Below are positions 23,963 to 35,541 of a DNA stretch of 64,000 nt, piece after piece. The notes under the pieces were generated by a model that was not told the DNA's origin, did no database searches, and saw nothing but the letters and a program-made list of their open reading frames with translations. Position numbers and translations under genes: made by a program. The stretch is from Armigeres subalbatus (lineage: Eukaryota > Arthropoda > Insecta > Diptera > Culicidae). Position 1 is the stretch's first letter. The number at the start of each line of letters is the position of its first letter. The stretch covers positions 930,001 to 994,000 of the forward strand of contig NC_085139.1 in NCBI RefSeq assembly GCF_024139115.2, in the 5' to 3' direction.

Positions 23963-24134
23963 ATGAAATGTTGCAGAATTGTATACATTTATCTGTCTAA
24001 CCTATTGTATGCGAGCTCTATTATTGTACTAAAGATATTGTGTCTCGTGTTTGCTTGCCTGGCTGTTCTGGAAGTGTCAATAACAATGCATTGTACACAA
24101 ACAAATGTTGTTGATCTACAGAAAGATTGTAAGG
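23963..24134 (+). CDS. Candidate small secreted-protein exon
   Basis: An ATG at 23,963 opens a frame whose residues about 23-42 are strongly hydrophobic (IIVLKILCLVFACLAVLEVS), like a signal peptide or membrane helix, followed by HCTQTNVVDLQKDCK with two cysteines. At 24,135 an intron-like GTAAGTAATTT begins, ending TTTCAG at 24,198 (64 bases). The following sequence codes for a Cys-containing peptide (ICNAPKVEVCKKG) only if a second donor four bases later is used and a LINE tail is removed. I do not recognise a family. It lies in the interval between LINE ORFs on the opposite strand and could be fortuitous. Confidence 0.22.
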
Positions 24135-24210
24135 TAAGTAATTTACATTAATTATTGTGTTTTCTATGTGATAATAATAATGTTTTGTATCGTTTCAGGT
24201 ATGATATGTA

Positions 24211-24233
24211 TTTTTTTTTTTAATCTTTATTTA
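24211..24233 (-). mobile_element. 23-bp LINE tail micro-insertion with 12-bp duplication
   Basis: On the minus strand the insert is TAAATAAAGATT followed by eleven A residues. It is flanked by the perfect 12-base duplication GTATGATATGTA at 24,199-24,210 and 24,234-24,245. This is what an extreme 5' truncation during target-primed reverse transcription leaves. Confidence 0.7.
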
Positions 24234-24499
24234 GTATGATATGTAATGCTCCAAAGGTGGAGGTATGCAAAAAGGGGTAAGTGTTCAATGACATTTGAAG
24301 TGGCGAAAAAGTGATTTGTTGGGTCCTCAGCATGAGGCATGTCGTCCACCGGCGCGGTGTGATGAAAACACCCCGGTGGCTTGCTAATGGCCTTAACATT
24401 ATCCTTATTGTTAAGAAAATAATTTTGAGCTTTTTAGTGGAATGTCTTCACTTGTCATGGTGGAATTAAATGGGATTGTACAAACTGGTCTTATGACAA

Positions 24500-25820
24500 G
24501 TATCCTTATTGACTAAGTTAGCCATCGAAGGATACAAATGACTCGAGGAGGGGCATCTTTGAAGCCAGTTGCTTCAGGAGAGGAGTCAGAATAGGAAGAA
24601 CAGTTTTGACCATGTTCTTCACTGGGTCGGAAGTATCAAAGAAGTTGAGGATGAGCTCGATCATCCCGATGTGAAACCACAAAAGTTGAACGTTTTTGAG
24701 TATTTCCACCCGCTTTGAATTTGACCATGACCATGGGGCTCACTTTGAAGCTGTTTTCAAGGCTTTTTCGAGGGTCGCTGGCTCTGTTTTATTCTCTTCC
24801 TCGTTGAGCCATTGAAAACAAAGGGAACCCCATTTCCAACCTCGGAGTCAGAGCTACCTTGATCGTTCAAAGGAAGAGACGAGTAGATGGTGTCAGAAAC
24901 GGCTGGAGAAGTGGCCCTCCTCAACATTTCAGCGTAACTTAGCCGAGAACGCTGCTGAAAAGACCGCTTCTGGTGGATTCGCTGCTGTATGTACGTTGGG
25001 CATGCTTCAAGAGCATGTGGAGGGCTTTCGTTACAATAGACACATTTTGGTGCCGTCTTGCACGCCCCCTCCACATGCTTCTCTCCGCATGATGCACAGC
25101 GAGGTTTATTGCAGCAGTACTGAGCGGTGTGGCCCAGCTGCTTGCAATTGACACAATTATTCACCTTCAGCACATACAGCCGAAGAGGTAGACGAAGTTT
25201 GCCAATCACTACGTAGTCAGGCAGTGCGAACCCGGAAAAAGTGACGCAGAAAGAGTCAGACGGGGAATAAATCCGATTCTCTCTCTCCTGCGACACCGAA
25301 TACATTTGTTTGCAATCCAGTATCGCAACAGGAGGCAAAACAACATTCTTGAAACGACCCTCCGTCACCACCCCCGCGATCTCACACACTGCTGACGGTA
25401 AATAGACCTTATATTCGAGAGTGAAAAGCTCGCAGGTGGCAATCTCGTTGGCCTGTTTGCGATCACTGACCGTGACGCGAAGTTTACTGGACCCAACTTT
25501 GTCAATGGTCGTGACAGACGAGAATCACTTTTCCAGATCTTTACTAATCTGGCTGATATTCAAACGTTTGACTTTGGGACAAAAGAAAACAGCATACGGC
25601 CCACTAGAGTCGTGAGGGTAGACCTTGGGACTGGGGTTCGTAGAGGAAATTTTAGCGTTGCTGGTGTCCATTTCGTTTTGGTTTGGAACACCCGAATGCA
25701 ACGAAACATCTGACATGGAATACGAAGTACCCCCACCATCTCCGCCTTCGCGCATTGCGGACAAGAAATGCGCCGCTGCAGCGAAGCACAATCTATTTTA
25801 AAACTAAACAATTATCAAAA
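24500..25820 (-). pseudogene. I-clade LINE ORF1 (gag-like, three zinc knuckles)
   Basis: The frame runs from about 25,791 to 24,757 with a single in-frame TGA at 25,527-25,525, after ISKDLEK. The part after the stop (first Met 25,389) contains three zinc knuckles: C79-x2-C82-x4-H87-x4-C92, C98-x2-C101-x3-H105-x4-C110 and C116-x2-C119-x5-H125-x4-C130, counting from that Met. A Ser-rich, basic tail (RKRIKQSQRPSKKP) follows. Related sequence in shifted frames continues to about 24,500. Knuckle-bearing ORF1 proteins coat LINE RNA and are typical of the I/MosquI/Loner group in mosquitoes (family knowledge). Otherwise well preserved, so the copy is not very old. Confidence 0.75.
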
Positions 25821-26135
25821 GGACAGAAAGCACAAAATGAGAGAGGGATGACGAGTAAAAAAACAAAAAAAAACTACTCCAATAAAATGAAGAAGATAGG
25901 GGAACAATGAGAAGGAGCTCAAGTAAACGCTGTGCCGCCGACTAACGGTTCTGGCAGCACAAACTGGCTGGATGTTGGTGTTCTCGCCGAAGACAACACT
26001 GCAACTGGGTGGATGGATGGTGGCAGGACGCCAGCGTCTGTGTTGATGGAGACGCACGATGGATGATGACTGTCGGCGTGGGGCGATGATGCCTGCGCCT
26101 GCGATGGACTCCGAAGAAACTGCAAACTTTTGCGT
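25821..26135 (-). other. Probable 5' untranslated region of the I-clade LINE
   Basis: GC-richer, with CCATCCATCC and CGCCCCACGCCGAC segments directly upstream of ORF1; composition changes to AT-rich near 26,135. The precise start is not visible. Confidence 0.35.
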
Positions 26136-26997
26136 TGTCTTGCAAAAAGCAACGAAATAGCTACTTAACAGTTTCATCTAATCACCACTTCCACTCAAGC
26201 ACTGGGCTTCCAAACACTTTTGAAAAAAGAAAAACTCTACCTGTACTAAAACTAAACCTAGACAAAAGAGAAGCAGACCGTACGCGGACTTACAATCGTC
26301 ACGCTCGGATGCTCGACGTGCAATTCTCAGCTTTCAATTACATGAACATGTTGATAATCATAATTGAAACAGATTTTACGACTGTAATTGTGGTGAATGA
26401 TTTGTTTATCGGCTTTATCGGTCATTTCTACTCAAAGTATGAGGGAGTAGATAATCGAAAGATAATTGAAAATCATCAGATTGAAAGCCGTTTACTAGGG
26501 CGCGAACAAGTATAATTGCAATTAATTTTCTGCAGCGAACAATTTTACTTATGTGCAGCTGAAGTCAAAGGCGAAAATGAATTTCTGTTGGAGCCGCTAT
26601 CGATGCGATCGTTGCGAATCTACTTTTTACCGTCAATTGCTCGATAGTTTCCCACTATCTCCGCAAATGCCTCCAAAGCTGAAATATTTTATGCAGGATC
26701 CGCTGCCGATAAACGCCACTGATATTGACACTAATACGCCATCGATACAATTAGTTTAACGGTGGATCACTACGGACGCAATCATTACGATTGAATTTTC
26801 AGAAGTAGTCGCTGCGCTGCCGTTTCTGCTCGTTTCGAAATTGTATTGATCGTTTTGATCGAATTGAAGTTTGAACTAAACCTGAAGTTGCATTAATTTG
26901 ACGTCTATGCTTACGATGCACTTATGACATTGGTTGATTTACCGAAATCGATAACTAAACTGTTAGCAAATTATCAATAGTAAATAATTCTATAAAC
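26136..26997. other. No supported gene
   Basis: Frames of 126 codons (26,135-26,515) and 68 codons (26,553-26,759) show no domain. Confidence 0.4.
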
Positions 26998-27240
26998 AAG
27001 ACCATGCTGAGGGTGGCTGGGTTCAATTCCCGGTGATGGTCTAGACAATTTTGGTTTGGAAATTGTCTCGACTTTTCTGGGCATAAAAGTATCATCGTGT
27101 TAACCTCATGATATACGAATGCAAAAATGGTAACTTGGCTTAGAAACCTCGCAGTTAATAACTGTGGAAATGCTCAATGAACACTAATCTGCGAGGCGGC
27201 TGTGTCCCAGTGTGGGGATGTAATGCCAATAAGAAGAAGA
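26998..27240 (+). mobile_element. Feilai-like SINE, 5'-truncated
   Basis: Begins within the tRNA-like head (GGTGGCTGGGTTCAATTCCC, B box), continues through the same body as the 3,917-4,213 copy and ends AATAAGAAGAAGATAA, the triplet tail. The first part of the head, with the A box, is missing. Confidence 0.8.
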
Positions 27241-27361
27241 TAAAAAATAATTATATATCAATATTTCGAAAACCGGATATGAAGCGTTGACCCTTGATCG
27301 AATAGTCCGTCATAGATCGTCATACCACAATACTATCTGAATCATGGTTGATCGAATGATA

Positions 27362-27572
27362 CAGCCGCGTCGCAGCTTAGGGTTCATTCAGCACTTCCAC
27401 AGTTATTAACTGCGAGATTTCTAAGCCAAGGTACCATTTTTGCATTCGTATATCATGAGACTCCCAATCCAAAAATTGTCTAGACCAACACCCGGAATCG
27501 AACCCAGCTACCCTCAGCATTGTCTTGCTTTGTAGCCGCTTGTCTTACCGCTAGGTTAAGGAGGCCTTCTGA
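27362..27572 (-). mobile_element. Feilai-like SINE, inverted neighbour
   Basis: The inverse of the same family. The tRNA head lies at the right (minus strand AGGCCTCCTTAACCTAGCGG, B box GGTTCGATTCCGGG) and the body runs left to CGCAGCTTAGGGTTCATTC. The triplet tail is missing. With the preceding copy it forms a tail-to-tail pair about 120 bases apart. Confidence 0.8.
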
Positions 27573-29800
27573 GTGTTGAACCACAATCCAAACAAAAAAT
27601 AGCAGTAGAATTATAAACGTATGACAATACAAACTGAAACAATCAATCTACAATTCCCCTTGGAATCGTTTTACTTTCTCGGATGTGAATGTTATCCAAA
27701 ATCACTGTGCTAGAGTAAAGAAAAAACCTAACTCTCCTATTCATGTCTTTCAGCGAAGAACAAAAAACCACATGAGCATGAAATGTAAAAATACATTTTA
27801 ACATTGGAGCTCATCAAACAGAATTTCGCACTAATAAAAGCTGTTTTACATATGTAACAAACAATTAAATCAAGGTAATATTCATATCTACTTATCATGA
27901 AACCTAGACTATTGCGCCAAATACATCGTGGAGCATTCTTCTGAACACGTGTGGAACAATGTTGATATTTCACATGGCAGCAATCATCGGGATGATGTTC
28001 CCTAACACGTGCAAAGCAGTAACTACATAACATGTATATTTCGAAACGGGAGCTGACTAGCGATGAAGACATGAGCCCGACGCTGAAGTAGTGTAAAAAT
28101 AGTGCTCTAACATGCAACTGCTCCACTCTTTCCTGTTCTGCACACGGTGGATTCCTACACGACAGTAGCAAAGCCCGTAGTGCCGAGAGAGTGTGCCGAA
28201 TGATGAATCTTGCCCGACGGAACTCCGACTCTACACGCCTCTTGAATGGGTGCAGACTAGTGTATCAAATCATAAATAAATTTGTCTCATTCGCACCTCA
28301 GCTGGTTAATATTTATATGACACGATATCATAAACATTAAAATTTCCATGCCTATCGCGGGACTCGATTGCCCTTTGGATATGGAAAATGCGCATCACAC
28401 TGTAGAAAGAAGGAAAAGAAAATCAGTCAGCCCCCAAAGGAGAATATTCACCAAAACGGAAGGTGGAAACGTTTCCCGCTCATTAATCATTCAATCAAAC
28501 TGTTAAATGATATATATGCTTCGAAACATCCATTATTCATAAAGCTATTTCTGATCGCGCGAAATGAAGTCATTAAATCAATTCCTTACGCATAATAAAA
28601 CGATTTAGGAAAATAAGTTCATTTTTGATGCCGCTCTCAGATGTGACGGGAATGCCTAAGAAGCGGGCCAGAAAATGATAATGCCCGAGCGCCTAGTGAA
28701 TAGCGAAACATGATAAATAACATATTAATATAAATTGTAAATTTGTGAAATAATTAGTGAATCTCATAAATGCGTCAACGTGTAACCACAATATGCTAAA
28801 TTTCCACCGTCTTATGAACATAATTCTTTCGGTTGTTGTTGTACCGTCGTACTGCTCGGCTGGAAGCGAGTGAGAAGGAAATTTTCTTTCCCCAGAGCAG
28901 TAGTCCTACCACTTTCTGTCCCAGAGGGAACTTAGTAGGAAATACTGTTCCTTGAATGATTCATGAAAAATTGAAAAATGCATTTTTATACTAAATTAAT
29001 CAAAAGTAAACAGAACAAATTGTAAATTCACCAGCCACTCTAGTATTGGAGATCTTGGGTCCACTTATTTCTGACCTCTGAATTGTAACCTAAGGGCTCG
29101 AAGGAAGATAAACGTTTTATAAAATTTCATCCTTCTGGGTACGCACCAGATCAGTAAGTGTTTCCAATATACCAATCGTTCTAGTACCCTTCCTTTTAAT
29201 AACTTAACCAATATTTCAATTATGTGTGAACCAAAATATTCAATACATTTGTGAACCATTCACATTTCCTCAGCAGCGGGCGAAATTCCACCCTAGATCC
29301 ACTTCAAAACACTTGGCAAAGTGTGCCTCACTCATTAATCATTCTGTGTGAGTTTAAAAAACCCGAAATGCTTTATTGGTGTGCACGCGTGGATTGTTTC
29401 GTCGTCGTCGTCGAACTCTGTCTCACTTTATCATACCATTTTCCCGAGATCTTCGCTTCCCGCTCTAATTCTCTCGTTCTGGGATGACGGCGCGGTAGGA
29501 TCGCTCTGCCATACTTTGGTTCCTTCCATTCAAAAATTTCACTTTCATACGCACCCATCACCATATCACAACTGCTGCCGTCTGTTCAGCCGTATCCCGA
29601 CCATGTGCGGGAAGAAGACACCAACCCGAGCAAGACAACAACAGAACTATTAAAATGCTTTATGGCCGACAACCAATGCTTTATTGCCATTTCCCGGCGG
29701 CAACCCCAATCGGACGCACGCACACCATCGCCTATAGAAGGGGAAACGAGACCGTATATCGTAAATTAATTTGTGCGATAAAGAAGGAACGATTATAGTT
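27573..29800. other. No supported gene
   Basis: The minus frame 27,737-28,171 (144 codons, Cys- and His-rich in the middle) is the longest, but no family is recognisable and no splice context supports it. 29,380-29,600 is GC-richer with a run of GTC triplets. Confidence 0.35.
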
Positions 29801-30277
29801 ACTTGAGAAAGTCATAAAAGTGTCCGCCTCTTGGGCTTCCTTGCTTTATTCGTTTTGATTTCCCCGCCACGAGCGAGAAGATCGCCAGGAGAGGTGAGTG
29901 ATTACGTCGAATGAGTTATCTTCTCCACGTGAACGAGGGCGATTTACGAGCTCGGTGCCGCCGTCCACGTGGTCGCACATTGGTATCAGTGTGGTGGCAC
30001 GACAGGTTTGGCTCAATGTTCCACAGGCAGTTTTCCCATGCAATATTCGCTTGCGTGAGCGCGAGAGCAAAAGCAAGGCACTCACGTGCTCTCGGAGAGT
30101 CTTTCGTGGCGAGTTACTGAGTAGCGTAGTCGCGAGGTTTTGCTTTTTATTGTGTGGCACATTCTAATTTTGGATGCCTCGGAGCCAACGAGCAGCAGCG
30201 GCGGTAGCAGCATGGCTGACGCAGTTTTCCAATGGAGGAAAAACATGGCAGGATCATCACTGTTGCTTCAGTATAGC
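29801..30277 (+). promoter_or_regulatory. Possible promoter and first exon of a host gene
   Basis: This is the longest GC-rich non-repeat stretch of the window. A donor-like GAGAGGTGAGTG occurs near 29,893. At 30,212 an ATG begins a 22-codon frame (MADAVFQWRKNMAGSSLLLQ, then YS) that ends exactly at C|GTGAGT (30,278). No downstream coding exon was recognised, so the gene, if real, would continue outside the window on the plus strand. Product unknown. Confidence 0.28.
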
Positions 30278-32217
30278 GTGAGTCCGAAAGGATAACATTA
30301 TCAGTGTGGTTGTGTGTGTGTGCATAGAAAATAGTAGGGGTGAGTGTGTGTGCCTAGCTCTTGTTTACGACACGATGACGATTATTGCGGTGATGATGGA
30401 AGGGTAAGTTGTAAAGTAAACGCAATTATGGCGTCGTCAATCTGTAGTTAAGAGGATTTTCAGCTCGTTTCAATAATTGTTACGACACTTGTTGGGAGTT
30501 CTTCTTGATTCGCTCAATGATAATTGTTTTATCCAATAAAACATAATTGAAAAATTATTGGACGAATCGCATGCTGGCTGTGTTTAGATAGAGACAAAAG
30601 GCAAAGCTTTATCGAAGTGGGTGCCGTCGGGGGACTTGATAGAAACGTTTGTCATATCGTGTAGCAAATATTTACAAATTTTATGTGGCAAGAAGCAAAA
30701 TGATTCTTTATTAACGTTTTATAGGATTTATATGTGTGTCAATGTCGTGTTTTGTAATTGATGATATGAAACCAACAATAAATTGTCTTTCTTTGAAAAT
30801 TTGTTCCGCCGGCAAATCGCAACGATGACTTCTCGAGTTCATTTTGTCAAGAAAATGAATACAAGCTTAATGTTAAATGAATTCATATATATGTAAAATT
30901 CGCAAGGGAAATAAATTGTGCTCATAAAAGTTTTTTTTTGTCTTTTCGGAAATTATGATGTCGTAAATTTGATTATATTCTGGGAGATTTTCTATAAAAT
31001 CGAATAAGAATCGTTTTTGTTGTTTCATGACGGGTCTAATAATAACAAATATCCACAACATTCATTGCTTCGGAATTTCACCAAGTACTGATTATGATTT
31101 GGTCACTATTGGGCTGCTTATAACTTCGGAAGCTCCTAAAAAATATAAATTATTGAATCTACACATTTACAAATGCATTGTGAGAGTCCAAGTGGGTATA
31201 ACGTGCCGAACTAATTAGTAATCATTCAACTAAAGATGAACCGAAAATAATCAGCGGCGGCGTTTGTCGGGATTTGACTCGACAGCGGAGCCTTTACGGC
31301 ATCGCATAAATTTGAGTCAGCGACGGCGTGTACCGGTTTATTGATTTTTATCTGTATCTACGAAAATTTTTTGTAGTTTTCGTAGATTTTATTTCTTCGA
31401 AGAAATCGGCAGAAAAAAGTCGACCCCTGTAAAAAGCGATCCCAGTTTATATTCAAGAAATTCTTTACATTTTCAAAGGAAAGTTAAAGTGCCAAATGAT
31501 CTCAGTTGCTTCTGATCTTGTTTTGCTGAAAATTTAACCAGAGTTCAGATATATTGAATTTTACCATACCAAAATTTCATTCAATAGAACTAGGAAAAAT
31601 AAATTTCAAACTGTCTTCAGGAGAAACGCATGTTCAAGATACAAAATCATCATTCCCTCTCAGTATCAATCACTTCTGTAAATTCAGTTTATGCAAGTTT
31701 TACAAGACTCTTGCAAATTTGAACCGGCGTGAGTAATTATAGATCAGCGACGGGACAAACTTCATTCAACCACGCTGATTGAAATTCACACCATACTAGG
31801 ATAAAGGCATCTGTAAAAAACGAAATTATTGCATCTACTTAAGACAAAATTTGCACCATCTGTTGTAATCAAGAGTACAACTAGCTGTTATCCATTTGAT
31901 CGGTGGAAATCAAAAACATACTTTGGAAGTTATTACCAAAAACTCTTTTTTTGCAAATTCCATCAATTGAAGTTTTGACAACTCTTAATATGATTTTATG
32001 CTATTCATTCATTTATATCAATATTTACAAGTATTTCGAATCTACAATCATCCATATCGATAACATTTGTCAGATTCTATTACAAAATTTATGTTTGTCA
32101 CACATGGTGAAGCCCATAGACGAGGCCCAATGGTGGACGGCACTGACTGCAGCTTGTGTTCGGATTCGTTTTCGAGCTGGTATTCCCGGCTACCACAATC
32201 AACATATTATACGGCCA
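30278..32217. other. No supported gene
   Basis: AT-rich except for a GGCGGCG block near 31,250. A GT-dinucleotide run is at 30,306-30,322. If the first exon above is real, this is intron. Confidence 0.4.
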
Positions 32218-32590
32218 TACTTGATACTTAATGGGCTACAGTTCCTTGATGAGCCTACGCCGAATGGAGTATCCTCCTCCACTGGACTCGATTCTGGGCC
32301 AATCGCTTCCAGACACCCAGACACCCCTCTTTTACTGGAAAAAGCCGCTTCTTCCGGCTTCTCTACTGAATATTAAATTCGCTTGGCGCTTTTCTGACAT
32401 ACGAACAACGTGTCCAGCCCACCGTAGTCTGCCGTGTTGTATACTTGATACTTGATGGGCTACAGCTCTTCGATGAACCTACGCCGAATGGAGTATCCTT
32501 CTCCACTGGACTCGATCCTGGGCCAATCGCTTCCAGTCGCCCTGAACATTGAGCGCCCTCAGGTCCTCTTCAACTGCAAAAAGCCATTTA
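32218..32590 (-). pseudogene. LINE C-terminal end, duplicated in tandem
   Basis: On the minus strand 32,590-32,440 encodes VEEDLRALNVQGDWKRLAQD then RVQWRRILHSA and a stop, the usual end of an RTE-like ORF. A second copy of the WKRLAQ/RVQWRRILHSA segment lies at 32,330-32,218. The two are about 221 bases apart and differ by scattered substitutions. This subfamily differs from the one at 3.8, 16.3 and 46.4 kb, whose C-terminus is not the same. Confidence 0.7.
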
Positions 32591-32747
32591 GCTTGCCGTG
32601 TTGTATAAGCTAAACAATATCTAGCTCTTTATACATCTGATATAACTCGTGATTCATGCGACGCTGTCCGATGCCATTATCCGCCTGCACAGGATAAAAA
32701 TATTCGGATAAATTCTCGGAAAACACCATTCATAACGGCTACAAATA

Positions 32748-32800
32748 GAGTCACCTAGCGGTGATGGTGCCTTTCTCGTGCATTTAAAAATAGTATTCTG
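32748..32800 (-). repeat. End of family X/Y repeat
   Basis: CACCTAGCGGTGATGGTGCC followed by TTTCTCGTGC is the inverse of the sequence at 56,415-56,452. Confidence 0.5.
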
Positions 32801-33164
32801 CAGTATAGAATCCATACAGAATCTATTTTTAGACTTTTATTACCAATTATTGTTTTCGTTGCCGCTCCACTAAGGAGTATTTCAGCCCAAATCCTGGTCA
32901 AAAGCAAAAAAAAAACAATATTTTTAGATATGTCCATATTGTTTTTCGTTTTTGTACTCTCAAATATTAATAGTAATTTGTCAGGGGAATTTTGGATCAA
33001 TATTGATTACTTGTGAGCAATGCTGGCTCCCAAAACTCACCATAATCTACATGCTAGTTTTATCGCAATTGTCCATGCGAAAATGTTCATGTTTTATCGT
33101 GTTTTTCTGGATTGCCATTGAATTTTAAGATGAAAATCAATATAAGTACCAATAATTAGGGTAA

Positions 33165-33225
33165 GGTACACTGGGGGAAGTGGAAGCGGAAAAATCGATA
33201 GTGCATGTTTGAATTAAACAAATTT
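33165..33225 (+). repeat. End of the GGTACACTGGGG family
   Basis: GGTAAGGTACACTGGGGGAA followed by GATAGTGCATGTTTGAATTA; compare 17,270-17,325 inverted. Confidence 0.5.
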
Positions 33226-33342
33226 TGCCGATGTAAGCTTCAATATGTTAAATATAACTATTATTTATGTATGTATCGCGTTGTAGAGAATGTTTTGTTT
33301 TGTCATCTACATTACCTGGTCACTTTAAGTACTGGTACTTAA

Positions 33343-33470
33343 CCCTTAAATGCGCAATGTTGTTTTAAAACAACAAACCGAAAATACGTTTAATGTTAAT
33401 AATTCCAATGGTTATTTACGTTAAAAATATTTCCGACGAATTCTAAAAAAACGCCTTGCGCCTTTAAGGG
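33343..33470. mobile_element. 128-bp piggyBac-type MITE
   Basis: The left end is CCCTTAAATGCGCAATG; the right end on the minus strand is CCCTTAAAGGCGCAAGG (15 of 17 identical). Both outer sides are TTAA (33,339-33,342 and 33,471-33,474). TTAA plus CCC ends are the hallmark of piggyBac-superfamily insertions. No coding capacity. Confidence 0.85.
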
Positions 33471-33656
33471 TTAAATTACCTTGGTATTTACCTCATAAAC
33501 ACAATACATTTGAATGTTACAATAAATTCTTTAACATGTTTATTGTTTGCCCATGTTTTGTATTGTACATCATACATCAATTAAAGTTGACGTATTTGCA
33601 CAATGAGACAATCTGTTTTGAAGATACATGTGAAATGATTTCTATAATCTTCTTTC

Positions 33657-33905
33657 TATATACATAAAAATGAGTTTCTGTCTGTCTGAACCTTATAGAC
33701 TCGGAAACTACTGAACCAATCGGAGTGAAAATTTGTATGCAGAGATTTTTGGGGCCGAGGAAGGTTCTTAAGATGGCTCGAGACCCCTCCCCCTTTGCGA
33801 AGGGAAGCTCCCATACAAATGAAACATCAATTTCTTCATAACTCGAGATCTTATCAGAGAATAAATCAACTTTGGGCGAAACAAAGTTTGTCGGGTCTGC
33901 TAGTA
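33657..33905 (+). mobile_element. Repeat family B, left copy
   Basis: Starts CTATATACATAAAAATGAG, contains TTTCTGTCTGTCTGAACC, GGAAACTACTGAACCAATCG and GACCCCTCCCCCTTTGCG, and ends TTTGTCGGGTCTGCTAGTAT. Nearly identical copies in the same orientation lie at 40,927-41,176 and 41,296-41,547. Ends within TATA-rich DNA and the GGGTC(T/A)GCTAG terminus resemble family H and may be Helitron-like; that classification is tentative. Confidence 0.75.
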
Positions 33906-35476
33906 TAAAATATTATATATAGAAGAAGGATCACCCTAAGGTTGAGTTCGGTAGCAGCATCCCTTCGGTCGTCTGGGGAAAGTGCGTTTTTGCTGCATTT
34001 TTTAATCCGTGATATTTCCAAAAATAGTTCAATTACTTTAAACGGAATGTGATTTGCCCGGAGAGCATGAAGGATTGCCAAAAGGTGTATCGGAAATGGG
34101 TTCTAAGTGTTGTTTTTCTGGATACATGGGCTCATAGAAAAGGGAGCCGCCATGACATTTCTTTTCAGGTGATGGTGATGCGATGTTTTTATTTAGTATG
34201 TGATCAAAAACGGAAGCGATGTTTTACATCATATTGATAATTAGGCAAGGCGTATACGTGAGTAGATGGAAGACGAATATGAAATATGTTGGTGTGGGTA
34301 AGAATGTCGAAACGGTAAAAATGGATAAAAGGTAGGGTCATTATAGTATATGTGAAAGTGAAAGATGAACGAAGCAGTATCTAGACAGAAGAGAGAAAAC
34401 ATTTACATACATATACATCATACTGATTACGTCTTTCATGATTATGTCAAGGGCTGTATTGATGGATTGTGTGATGATGGTTTGAACATAGATGAAGGCG
34501 TGCACCGCGTATAACGGGTCCTTGTGTTGAAACACCTACAGAAGACTAAGTTGCTGTATGCTCTTTATACTGGGTACAATTTGTATAGATGTGTAATCAT
34601 ACAGTTGTTGGTAACATCTAGGCATGCACACTTCCACCGCCGAGACAAAACAGGCACATATGAGTGCGATGGTGTTTGTATAATTATGTATCGATATGGT
34701 GTCACAATCAGGGGCGGCACGGACTTAGGTGCAACAAATATTCTAACACGTAAGTACAAAACACCGAAGAAAATCATGTGAATTTGCACCAATACCATAA
34801 AATGGGTAAAGATTATCTGATCTATTTGTTATTATATTGTACGGTTACGAGATAAACAGATGGCCTAAACTAAGCAATATAGTCATTACTACAGTTCTCG
34901 GGTGCTTGTTCGGGGGGACGTGTGTGGTTTTGTAGACGGGGATTCGGACGCCGATTTGTCCAGTCTGGTGGCGCTCCCGCGCGGGCCATCACCGCAGACA
35001 GATAGGGGAAGCATTCGGCTACCTGTTGGTGGTGTTGGTTTGCGTGGGGGTGCCGTCGGATTGGGCGGGTCGACGTTTGAGTCTTTGTTTGCAGGATCGC
35101 ATGCGTCCTTTTGAGTAGGTACCCGAGAGTTCATTATCGTACTATGACGGAAAGCAAAACCTTCAAAAATCACAACAAAATTTAAACATTGGTATAAAGA
35201 CTAACATTGAAGAAAAAATGATGAATAATGGAAAATGTAAAACATATAGTTTTTCTTTTATTTTTAATTCCATTCATTGGATTTTTATTTAGCCTAATGC
35301 AGTATTCTATACTGTTCTAAAGTAAAACGATTCGCCAAAAATCATACTTCTTCCTCACGAAATAAATAGCAAAGAATACAAAAACAACTTAAAACAGAGA
35401 ATTTTGAAGAAAGAAAAGTAGGAAATTATCATTTTATGGAAATTGTCCACATATCAGGGTTCATCAATCAGTGATT
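33906..35476. other. DNA between family B and the OTU-LINE
   Basis: Contains only short frames. The minus frame at 34,341-34,535 and a proline-rich minus frame at 34,889-35,173 lie downstream of the OTU-LINE on its strand; neither has a known domain. 34,900-35,110 is markedly GC-rich. It could be 3' sequence of the element or flanking DNA. Confidence 0.35.
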
Positions 35477-35541
35477 CTGAAAAATAATAAATAAAATAAT
35501 TCAATTATAATGCAAAAACAGAATAAGTATTTATCTTTCAC
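35477..35541 (-). other. Possible terminal intron (65 bp)
   Basis: GGGGTAG|GTGAAAG ... ATTTTTCAG|AATCAC. Splicing would change only the last residues (after DFSDWGR) and bring a stop a few codons later. The acceptor tract is strong. Confidence 0.35.

Larger units (their letters stand above)
23868..24279 (+). other. 400-bp segment between the two LINE ORFs, possible insertion
   Basis: GGGGTA occurs at 23,868-23,873 and 24,274-24,279, and joining the outer sequences gives a plausible continuous LINE, so 23,874-24,273 may be an insertion with a 6-bp duplication. Its right end is A-rich (GCAAAAA) on the plus strand. A short direct match like this can arise by chance. Confidence 0.35.

Noticed and set aside
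34889..35173. Proline-rich minus frame as an extra domain of the OTU-LINE
   Set aside because: It lies downstream of the stop on the same strand with no convincing splice link; GC-rich low complexity explains the open frame.
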